Below, in pieces: positions 49,160 to 56,710 of a DNA stretch of 64,000 nt. The DNA is taken from positions 248,001 through 312,000 of the forward strand of contig NZ_ATXF01000007.1 of assembly GCF_000421545.1 (NCBI RefSeq). Reading direction: 5' to 3'. A program made the position numbers and the translations under genes. The notes below the pieces were generated by a model that saw only the letters and a list, made by a program, of their open reading frames with translations, searched no databases and was not told the DNA's origin. The stretch is from Agromyces italicus DSM 16388. Its GTDB lineage: Bacteria > Actinomycetota > Actinomycetes > Actinomycetales > Microbacteriaceae. Numbering within the stretch: the stretch's first letter is position 1; each line of letters starts with the position of its first letter.

Positions 49160-49838
49160 GACCCCTGAAACCCAGCAGCCGGCCGACGAGGTATCCCCGA
49201 CGGCCGCTGAGATCTCGCCGGATGACTCGGCCGACGCTCGCCGCGAGACGGCGCCGCCCGTGGCCGACGAGGTGCTGCTCGCCTCGGTCGATCTCGCGCG
49301 GCGGGCGCTGCTCGAGGTGACCGCACCGGAGACGGTGGGTTCCGTCATCGGGCACATCGTGGAGGGCGAGCACGTCGTGAGCCTGCTCTTCGCCGCCGAT
49401 CTGGCCGGGTACCCCGGCTGGCGGTGGAGTGTGACGATCGCCCGCGTCGACGACGCGGCCGCCACTGTGCTCGAGACCGAACTGATGCCGGGTGACCAGG
49501 CGCTGCTCGCGCCCGAGTGGGTGCCGTGGTCCGAGCGGCTCGCCGAATACCGGGCGGCGCAGCAGGCGGCCGCCGAACTCGCGGCCGCGTCCGACGGCGA
49601 CGAGGCCGAGGCGAGCGGGATCGACGACGAGCACGATGACGACGATGACCTCGCGGACGAGGACGAGGACGATGACCTCGATGATGAGGACGAAGACTCC
49701 GACGATGACGACGACGATGACGGGCTCGAGCGCGACGATGACTTCGACGGGATCGACATCGATGCGCTCGACCTCGACGCGACGCGGGACGCCGACGACG
49801 GCGCGCGCGACGACGAAGAGGCCGCGCCCGCGCCGTGA
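49152..49838 (+). CDS. DUF3027 protein with acidic tail
   Basis: 228 residues. The central DUF3027 core (about 35-148) has VGSVIGHIVEGEHVVS, DLAGYPGWRWSVTIARV and LLAPEWVPWSERL. Residues about 150-228 form an extreme Asp/Glu tail with almost no hydrophobic residues, likely disordered. ATG overlaps the cold-shock gene by eight bases. The acidic tail could mimic nucleic acid or bind the cold-shock protein (speculative). Function of DUF3027 is unknown. Confidence 0.9.
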   Translation: MPETPETQQPADEVSPTAAEISPDDSADARRETAPPVADEVLLASVDLARRALLEVTAPETVGSVIGHIVEGEHVVSLLFAADLAGYPGWRWSVTIARVDDAAATVLETELMPGDQALLAPEWVPWSERLAEYRAAQQAAAELAAASDGDEAEASGIDDEHDDDDDLADEDEDDDLDDEDEDSDDDDDDDGLERDDDFDGIDIDALDLDATRDADDGARDDEEAAPAP

Positions 49839-49845
49839 TGCCTGA

Positions 49846-50121
49846 TCAGGCGGAGACGCCCGATCCGTCGTCGCCCGGTCGACCAGCGCGACGACGGATC
49901 GCCTGAACGACGACGATCCCGGCGACCCCGAGCGCCACACCGACGAGCGCGGCCACCAGATACCACCCGAGGCCTGCGGCCTCGAGCGGTTCGCGGAACA
50001 CGAGGCAGCCGGCGGCGACGACGAGCCATCCGATCGTGCCGGCGACGAGCGCCTTGCGCGCGTCGGCCCGAGCGGGCGCCGGATCGGGCCGGCGCTCCTC
50101 CTCGCTGAGCCAGAGGCGCAC
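49846..50121 (-). CDS. DUF2530 membrane protein
   Basis: 91 residues beginning RLWLSEEERRPDPAPARAD, the DUF2530 signature, followed by two membrane helices (about 30-48 and 54-78) and a basic tail. The GTG at 50121 lies four bases after the serC stop, implying cotranscription with serC. Convergent with the DUF3027 gene. Function unknown. Confidence 0.8.
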   Translation of the reverse strand: MRLWLSEEERRPDPAPARADARKALVAGTIGWLVVAAGCLVFREPLEAAGLGWYLVAALVGVALGVAGIVVVQAIRRRAGRPGDDGSGVSA

Positions 50122-50125
50122 CGGG

Positions 50126-51250
<1,125 letters not shown>

Positions 51251-51313
51251 CTAGCGAGACGGTGGTGGCCGCTAGGCTTGATGACGGGCTGCGACGCAAC
51301 GGGAGGATACCGC

Positions 51314-52006
51314 GTGACCGATCTGATCGATACGACCGAGATGTACCTGCGCACGATCCTCGACCTCGAAGAGGAGAACATCGTGCCGCTGCGCGCGCGC
51401 ATCTCCGAGCGTCTCGGCCACTCGGGTCCGACGGTCTCGCAGACCGTCGCCCGCATGGAGCGCGACGGGCTCGTCGTCGTCTCCGGCGACCGCCACCTCG
51501 AACTCACCGCAGAAGGCCGCAGCAAGGCCGTGCACGTCATGCGCAAGCACCGTCTCGCCGAGCGCCTCCTCGCCGACGTGATCGGACTCGAATGGGAGTA
51601 CGTGCACGACGAAGCCTGTCGATGGGAGCACGTCATGAGCGAGCAGGTCGAGCGTCGCCTCATCGAGATCCTCGGCGGTCCGAAGGAGTCGCCGTACGGC
51701 AACCCCATCCCGGGGCTCGAAGAGCTCGGGCTTGCGCCGGCCGACCCGTTCATGACGGGTGTGGTGAACCTCGTCGACGCGGTCAGCGACCGCGATGAGC
51801 CCGTGCGCGCCACCGTCCGCCGGCTCGGCGAACCCGTGCAGTTCGATCCGGAGCTCCTCGGTCAGCTGAAGCAGGCCGGGGTGATGCCCGGCGCGCTCGC
51901 GAGCTTCAGCCGTGCCGGCGGGTACGTGCTCGTCGAGGTCGACGGAGCAGACGGCGGCATCGAGCTGCCCACCGAAGTCGCCGGACACCTCTTCATCAGC
52001 ATCTGA
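51314..52006 (+). CDS. DtxR/IdeR-family metalloregulator
   Basis: 230 residues, the full three-domain length: winged helix (1-73: DTTEMYLRTILDLEEENI, GPTVSQTVARMERDGLV), dimerisation and metal-binding domain (CRWEHVMSEQVE with the C-x-x-E-H ligands), and an SH3-like C-terminal domain. Iron (IdeR) rather than manganese sensing is favoured by the Cys ligand and length. GTG 51314 follows GGGAGGA; TAGGCT at 51273-51278 is a plausible -10. Confidence 0.93.
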   Translation: MTDLIDTTEMYLRTILDLEEENIVPLRARISERLGHSGPTVSQTVARMERDGLVVVSGDRHLELTAEGRSKAVHVMRKHRLAERLLADVIGLEWEYVHDEACRWEHVMSEQVERRLIEILGGPKESPYGNPIPGLEELGLAPADPFMTGVVNLVDAVSDRDEPVRATVRRLGEPVQFDPELLGQLKQAGVMPGALASFSRAGGYVLVEVDGADGGIELPTEVAGHLFISI

Positions 52007-52062
52007 ATCCGAGCGGCGCTGCGACCTCTTTCGGACGATTTCGGCCGCGCCGTGATCGAAAT

Positions 52063-52237
52063 GTGACATTCGGGCTCGGCTCGCGTACTCTCGTACGAGT
52101 CCACCGGCACGAAGCCAGCCGGAGGGCCAGGGTCGAGACGCTCCCAGCGCTCACCGCTCGACCCGGTACCCGTGAGGCGCCGCGCGCGCATCAGGTGAGA
52201 CGGCATCCAGGTGACGTGGAGCGACGGAGGTTACATC
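52063..52237 (+). promoter_or_regulatory. Promoter and structured leader of NlpC/P60 gene
   Basis: GTGACA (52063-52068), 17 bases, TACTCT (52086-52091) form the promoter. The leader of about 140 bases folds strongly: GGGTCGAG (52130-52137) pairs with CTCGACCC (52157-52164). Position and gene type fit a c-di-AMP (ydaO-type) riboswitch, but I could not match its consensus with confidence. GGAGG at 52226-52230 is the ribosome-binding site. Confidence 0.5.
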
Positions 52238-53101
52238 TTGGCTCGACTCTCCCGGCGCCGTCCCCCGAGGACCCGCGCTCGCGGGGCCGCCACGAAGGCG
52301 ATCATCGCCTCGAAGGCCCCCAGTTCCCCCACGACCCCCCAGACGCAGGACCTCGCGAAGGCCGTCGCCGCACCGGCATTGCCGTCGACCAGGCGACTTC
52401 GTCGCGGGGGTCTCGCGAACATCCTCGTGATGACGGCGGCGGCGGGCATCGTCGGCACGCTCGCGATTCCGGCCTACGCCATCGCTCCAGGCAGCGTCGG
52501 CCCCCAGTTCGGCGAGACCGACGCGACCCGCCTGTCGAAGGCGCAGGCGCAGACCGTCGAGGTCACCGACGACGTCATCGCAGCGCCCGTCACCGCCGAC
52601 GGCTACGCGACGGTCTCCGGCGAGGAGATCCGAGCGGCGGCCGAGGCCGCCGAGGCGGCGGAGGCGGCCCGCATCGCGGCCGAGAACGCGATGACGTCGT
52701 ACGCGGCGTCGTACGACGGCCCCTCGGTCGGCGATTTCCTCGCGAACCCGCCCTACCCGAGCTTCGACCTCGCGAGCGTGTACGACGTCGCGACCCAGTA
52801 CATCGGCACGCCGTACGTCTACGGCGGCGCGACGCCGGCGGGCTTCGACTGCTCGGGCTTCATCATGTACGTGTACGCGCAGTTCGGCGTCAGCATGCCC
52901 CACTCGTCGGCAGGCCAGGGTGCGATGGGCACGGTCATCTCCGAGGCCGACGCGCAGCCGGGTGACCTCGTGATCATGGACGGTCACGACGGCTTCTATG
53001 CCGGCGACGGAATGATCCTGCACGCTCCCTACGAGGGGGCATCGGTGCGCGTCCAGCCCATCTGGACGAGCGACTACTCGATCGTGCGCATCGGCATCTG
53101 A
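52238..53101 (+). CDS. Secreted NlpC/P60 peptidoglycan endopeptidase (C40)
   Basis: 287 residues. A long basic N-tail precedes a signal/membrane helix (about 60-80, ending IPAYA). A spacer module with helical Ala/Glu repeats (about 95-150) leads to the NlpC/P60 domain with catalytic C205 (FDCSGF), H250 and H262. TTG 52238 is chosen because GGAGG lies seven bases upstream. It cleaves cell-wall stem peptides. The N-terminal module is shared with the CHAP protein 1 kb downstream. Confidence 0.92.
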   Translation: MARLSRRRPPRTRARGAATKAIIASKAPSSPTTPQTQDLAKAVAAPALPSTRRLRRGGLANILVMTAAAGIVGTLAIPAYAIAPGSVGPQFGETDATRLSKAQAQTVEVTDDVIAAPVTADGYATVSGEEIRAAAEAAEAAEAARIAAENAMTSYAASYDGPSVGDFLANPPYPSFDLASVYDVATQYIGTPYVYGGATPAGFDCSGFIMYVYAQFGVSMPHSSAGQGAMGTVISEADAQPGDLVIMDGHDGFYAGDGMILHAPYEGASVRVQPIWTSDYSIVRIGI

Positions 53102-53130
53102 CGGTGAACACCGCGTGGCCTGCACGCGAA

Positions 53131-53164
53131 GAACGGCGCGCCGGGAGTTCCCGGGGCGCCGTTC
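53131..53164 (+). terminator. Terminator hairpin after NlpC/P60 gene
   Basis: A 15-bp stem with one mismatch (53131-53145 with 53150-53164) and an AGTT loop. Confidence 0.75.
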
Positions 53165-53465
53165 GTGCCTTAGCCTGAGACCCTGACGATCCGAGATACC
53201 GGGCAGGTGAAGCCGATGGTGAAGGCGCACAGCATCCATTCCGCGGGTGCGCGCGCGCAGTTCCACCAACGGCGCAGTAGTCAGCCGAGTACCATTCGCG
53301 CGAACGCGCCGACGGGCACTGTCTTCATGACGGTGCCCGTTTCGCGTTCTCGGGGTCGGTGCGGCGAAGCCTCCGCCCAGAGATCCTCGTCCCTCGGGGG
53401 CACCCTCGGACCGTCGAGTCCTGCACGCGGCTGGAAGCCATCCAGCCCCGATCGGAAGGCCCCCC
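53165..53465 (+). other. Non-coding stretch with terminator-like hairpin ahead of HNH gene
   Basis: About 300 bases with no supported gene. At 53312-53340 a 12-bp stem (one G-U pair) with TTCAT loop is followed by TTT, 125 bases before the HNH start. It could be an attenuator or the 3' end of a small RNA. A GGAAGG at about 53454 serves the HNH gene. Confidence 0.5.
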
Positions 53466-53963
53466 ATGCGCACACTCGTGCTCAACGCCGGATATGAACC
53501 ACTCGCGGTCGTCTCGTTCAAACGCGCGCTCCTGCTCGTGATGAATCAGAAGGCGACCGTCATCCTCCGCGAGGAGGGCAATCCGGTGTGCGCGGCGAGC
53601 GGCAACTGGGACAGGCCGAGCGTCATCCTCCTGACGCGGTACGTTCGGGCGCCCCGATCGCACCACGTGCCGGTGAGTCGCAGAGGGGTGCTGCGTCGCG
53701 ACGACCATCGCTGTGCGTACTGCGGGCGATCCGCCGCGACGATCGATCACGTGCTGCCGCGGTCGCGCGGTGGGCGCGACACGTGGGAGAACCTTGTCGC
53801 GTGCTGCCTCCGCTGCAACAACACGAAGAGCGATCGCACGCCCGCCGAGATGGGCTGGGAACTGCGCTTCACGCCGAAGATGCCGAACGGTCGCAGCTGG
53901 GCGGTCCGCGGTGTCGAGCGTCCGCTGCCGCAGTGGAGCGAGTACCTCGCGACCGCCGCGTGA
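53466..53963 (+). CDS. HNH endonuclease family protein
   Basis: 165 residues. N-terminal MRTLVLNAGYEPLAVVSFKRA is typical of a widespread actinobacterial HNH family. The HNH core has zinc-like CAYCG, IDHVLPRSRGG with the catalytic His, and CCLRCNNTKSDR. No restriction methylase or toxin partner is adjacent, so it is probably a housekeeping or repair nuclease rather than a defence gene. It sits between two cell-wall hydrolase genes. Confidence 0.92.
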   Translation: MRTLVLNAGYEPLAVVSFKRALLLVMNQKATVILREEGNPVCAASGNWDRPSVILLTRYVRAPRSHHVPVSRRGVLRRDDHRCAYCGRSAATIDHVLPRSRGGRDTWENLVACCLRCNNTKSDRTPAEMGWELRFTPKMPNGRSWAVRGVERPLPQWSEYLATAA

Positions 53964-53977
53964 GCCGCGCGCCCGCC

Positions 53978-54007
53978 GTGACAAACCTCGCGGCGGTGCC
54001 CTATGGT
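53978..54007 (+). promoter_or_regulatory. Promoter of CHAP gene
   Basis: GTGACA (53978-53983), 18 bases, TATGGT (54002-54007), closely resembling the NlpC/P60 promoter. Transcription starting about seven bases on would begin at GTG 54015, giving a leaderless message. Confidence 0.6.
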
Positions 54008-54014
54008 AGGTCGG

Positions 54015-54824
54015 GTGCGGACCGCCCCCCGAGATCCTGAGCATGGTCGTCGACGACGCCCTGAGTCGGCTGTTCCGACCCCGCGCGCACCGCGGCGCAA
54101 CGGCCCGATGCGGGTGCTCGCCACGGTGCTCGTCGTCCCGGCGATCGTCGGCACCGTCGCCCTTCCGGCCTACGCCGTCATTCCGGGCGGCAGCGAGTTC
54201 GCGACATCCGGCGATTTCAGTCTGAGCATCGCGGAGGCCCAGGACGTCTCGGTCGGCGCCCTCGCGAGCGGCGCTCCCATCGTCTCCGACGGCTACGCGG
54301 TGACCACGAAGGCGTCGATCGAAGAGGCCCGTCTCGCAGCGGAGGAGGCCGAGCGCGCCGAGCGGGCTTCGGAGCTCGCCTCGCGCGGCGGCGGCAGCTA
54401 CGCCCTGTACACGGTCCGCGCCGAGGGCGACGACTACCCCTGGTGGGATCAACTGCCCGACGACTACGGCGGCGGGCTCTCGCCCCTGCGGTATTACTAC
54501 CGCGAGTGCGTCGACTTCGTCGCCTGGCGGCTCAACCGCGACGCCGGCGTGACGAGCGCCCCGTGGAAGTGGGACTGGTCGAACCTCGCATCGGGCAGCG
54601 CCTACGCCTGGGCGGACGAATGGGCGAGCCGCGGCTGGCCCACCTCGAGCACCCCGGTCGTCGGAGCGGTGGCCTGGTTCCCGTACAACCACGTCGCGTA
54701 CGTGCAGTCGATCAACAGCGACGGCTCGGTGAACATCGAAGAGTACAACCAGAACTCCGACCACTCGTACCATCAGCGCACGATCCCCGCAGGCGAGGCG
54801 CTGTACCTGTACCCGCCGGTCTGA
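54015..54824 (+). CDS. Secreted CHAP-domain amidase
   Basis: 269 residues from the GTG placed at the predicted transcription start; ATG 54003 and ATG 54108 are alternatives. Basic N-tail, signal helix (about 35-55, ending LPAYA), helical Ala/Glu spacer (about 72-120), then CHAP domain with catalytic C165 (RECVDFVAWRL), H226 (YNHVAYV) and E242. Predicted peptidoglycan amidase or endopeptidase. The N-terminal 120 residues align with those of the NlpC/P60 protein although the catalytic domains differ. Confidence 0.88.
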   Translation: MRTAPRDPEHGRRRRPESAVPTPRAPRRNGPMRVLATVLVVPAIVGTVALPAYAVIPGGSEFATSGDFSLSIAEAQDVSVGALASGAPIVSDGYAVTTKASIEEARLAAEEAERAERASELASRGGGSYALYTVRAEGDDYPWWDQLPDDYGGGLSPLRYYYRECVDFVAWRLNRDAGVTSAPWKWDWSNLASGSAYAWADEWASRGWPTSSTPVVGAVAWFPYNHVAYVQSINSDGSVNIEEYNQNSDHSYHQRTIPAGEALYLYPPV

Positions 54825-54943
54825 TTGCCACGCGGTGAGTGCGGCGCCCGACCGACCCGGGCGCGCGGGAGTTCCGCGTCGTCGAGATGTATGAGTTCTC
54901 TCGCCTTCAGTGGTCGTAGGCGGTGGGGGATCGCTAGCTCGTC

Positions 54944-55009
54944 TCGGGGGTGCTTTCCCGCAACTTCGGCACGGAATCGCGGCACGATCTTGCGGATATG
55001 CACCCCCGA
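54944..55009. repeat. Nested inverted repeat downstream of CHAP gene
   Basis: TCGGGGGTGC (54944-54953) pairs with GCACCCCCGA (55000-55009), and inside it CCGCAA (54958-54963) pairs with TTGCGG (54991-54996). The 309-base gap 54825-55133 contains no gene. Confidence 0.75.
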
Positions 55010-55021
55010 AACGGTGTGGTG

Positions 55022-55069
55022 GTGCGGGAGTGCGGGAGTGCGGGAGTGCGGGAGCGCGGGAGTGCGGGA
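55022..55069. repeat. Six tandem copies of an 8-base unit
   Basis: GTGCGGGA is repeated six times without gaps; only the fifth unit differs (GCGCGGGA). A final GTGC follows. Short tandem repeat likely to vary in copy number. Confidence 0.95.
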
Positions 55070-55133
55070 GTGCTAGCACCCTTCGCCAACGATGAACGGC
55101 GTCCACGCCGCCCCGCCGAACGGACTCGTTCGT

Positions 55134-56174
55134 CTACGAGACCCGGGCGAGGCACGCCGGGGCGGGCGTTGCCACCGTGTCGACGAGCCCGAGCGGCACG
55201 CCCTCCCCATCGAGCGCGACGATCGCGATCGAGTCGGAGCCCTGGTCGGCGACCAGGGCGAAGCGCTCGTCACGGCTGAGTTCGAGGTCACGCGGGTGCC
55301 GCCCGCCGGTTGCGACGGTGGCGACGAGTTCGAGGGTGCGCGCTTCGACGTCGAGACGAAGGCCGCGCAGCGCATCGGCGTCGCGGTCGCCGATGAGCAC
55401 GATGCCGCCGCGGGTGAGCCTGATCGCCGAGCAGCCGAGGCCGCGCGTCTCGGTGTCGGGCCCGATCGGGAACCAGGCGAGCTCGCGGCCCTCGACGAGA
55501 TCGATGACGCTGGCCGTGCGATCGAGTTCGTTCGCCGTGACCGCGAGTCCGCCCGAGACGACGAGGTGGCGCGGGCCCGCGCCCGGGTGGATCACGATGT
55601 CGGCGTGCTCGTCGTGCTCGAGCGCCTCGGGCAGCATGCCGAGGCCGACGATGCGGATGCGGTCGGCGCCGAGATCGGGCACGAGTAGACGATCGCGCTC
55701 GTGGTCGAGCACCACCTGGTGCGGGTGCGATCCGGTCTGACGATCGAGGTTCGGACCGGTGCCCGAGAACTCGGCTTCGAGCACGGAGTCGGCCGAGGCG
55801 TCGGGGGCGAGCGGATGCACGGTGACCCGGTGCCCCGAGTAGTTGGCGGCGAAGGCGAGCTCGCCCGACTCGGTGAACGCGAGGTGGCACGGATCGCCGC
55901 TCGCGACCCCGACACGGCTGAACGGGGAGAGGCCGTCGCCCTCGAAGGTCCAGCTCGAGATCCGGCCCTCGGCCAGCTCGTGCACGATGCCGAGCACGCC
56001 CGCCGCGCCCGAGACCGCGAGGAACATGGGGTTCGGGCCCACGTCGATCGGATCGCCGAGCGCCCAGCGGCCGTCGGCGTCGAGATCGAGCGATCGGATG
56101 CCACGCGCCGGGGAGCCGAGCGCCCCGACCGTCGACGCACCGACCCAGAACCTCGTCGTGCCCGCCTCGGCCAT
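55134..56174 (-). CDS. Lactonase-family seven-bladed beta-propeller protein
   Basis: 346 residues of the 6-phosphogluconolactonase (YbhE) type. Motifs include FWVGASTVG, NPMFLAVSG, GDPCHLAFTESG, HPHQVVLDHERDRLLVPDLGADRI, GPRHLVV and GGRHPRDLELSRDERFALVADQ. Such proteins hydrolyse sugar lactones, but many members are untested. ATG 56174 follows GGAG; an in-frame ATG at 56216 is less likely. No pentose-phosphate genes are adjacent. Confidence 0.88.
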   Translation of the reverse strand: MAEAGTTRFWVGASTVGALGSPARGIRSLDLDADGRWALGDPIDVGPNPMFLAVSGAAGVLGIVHELAEGRISSWTFEGDGLSPFSRVGVASGDPCHLAFTESGELAFAANYSGHRVTVHPLAPDASADSVLEAEFSGTGPNLDRQTGSHPHQVVLDHERDRLLVPDLGADRIRIVGLGMLPEALEHDEHADIVIHPGAGPRHLVVSGGLAVTANELDRTASVIDLVEGRELAWFPIGPDTETRGLGCSAIRLTRGGIVLIGDRDADALRGLRLDVEARTLELVATVATGGRHPRDLELSRDERFALVADQGSDSIAIVALDGEGVPLGLVDTVATPAPACLARVS

Positions 56175-56266
56175 GCCGTCTCCGTTCTCGCGGCCGGGCC
56201 GCGCGTCCACGCGCACTCCGTGCGCCGCCGCTCACGCTACCGGAGTGCCATAGACTCGTACGACCG

Positions 56267-56338
56267 GCCTCTGTAGCTCAATGGAAGAGCAACTCCGTCC
56301 TAAGGAGCAGGTTGGGGGTTCGAGTCCCTCCAGGGGCA
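56267..56338 (+). tRNA. tRNA-Arg (anticodon CCU)
   Basis: A 72-base cloverleaf: GCCTCTG pairs with CAGGGGC (one T-G pair), discriminator A, and CCA is encoded at 56339-56341. Anticodon CCT at 56299-56301 in loop GTCCTAA; T-loop GGTTCGAGTCC. Decodes the rare AGG codon. Confidence 0.96.
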
Positions 56339-56341
56339 CCA

Positions 56342-56710
56342 TTCGGTGCGCACCCCGGGCATCGCGCCGGCGACGTCCTCTGAATCGATTCGGGACGTTC
56401 GGCACGTGCCCACCCCCGAACGGGGGGTGTTGCGGTGGTACGCTCGAACCACTTCGCAGCGACGGCGGCGACGATGTTTCGGGTACATCGCCTCCTCTCT
56501 ACCGTCACCGCGGAGAGCGACGGGGAGGGATCCGGGGGGGCAATGATCTCTTCCTCGCCTTGCGACGCGTGTGCCATCGGGCGTACGCCATCGCCGGGTT
56601 CGCGACCTACCCGCGTGGTCCGGTGATGGCCGGGCCGGCGATTCCCCGTCGCCGGCCCGGCGGCCCGTCCGATCCGGGGCGGCCGATGCGAGGCGATGGG
56701 CGGCGCAGAT
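56342..56710. other. Intergenic region between tRNA-Arg and SNF2 gene
   Basis: 369 bases without a supported gene. A CACCCCC...GGGGGGTG hairpin at 56411-56429 may end the tRNA transcript. CGATGT/ACATCG (56472-56490) forms a second small hairpin. A perfect 13-bp stem (56629-56641 with 56649-56661) probably terminates the minus-strand helicase gene. Confidence 0.6.

Noticed and set aside
53207-53497. A 96-codon open frame upstream of the HNH gene
   Set aside because: It lacks a ribosome-binding site, runs through the terminator-like hairpin and overlaps the HNH start in another frame; composition is like non-coding DNA.
53466-53963. HNH nuclease as part of a defence or restriction system
   Set aside because: No methylase, helicase or specificity subunit is adjacent; the N-terminus matches a broadly conserved housekeeping family.
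55022-55069. Possible CRISPR array
   Set aside because: The unit is 8 bases with no spacers and no cas genes are nearby; it is a simple tandem repeat.
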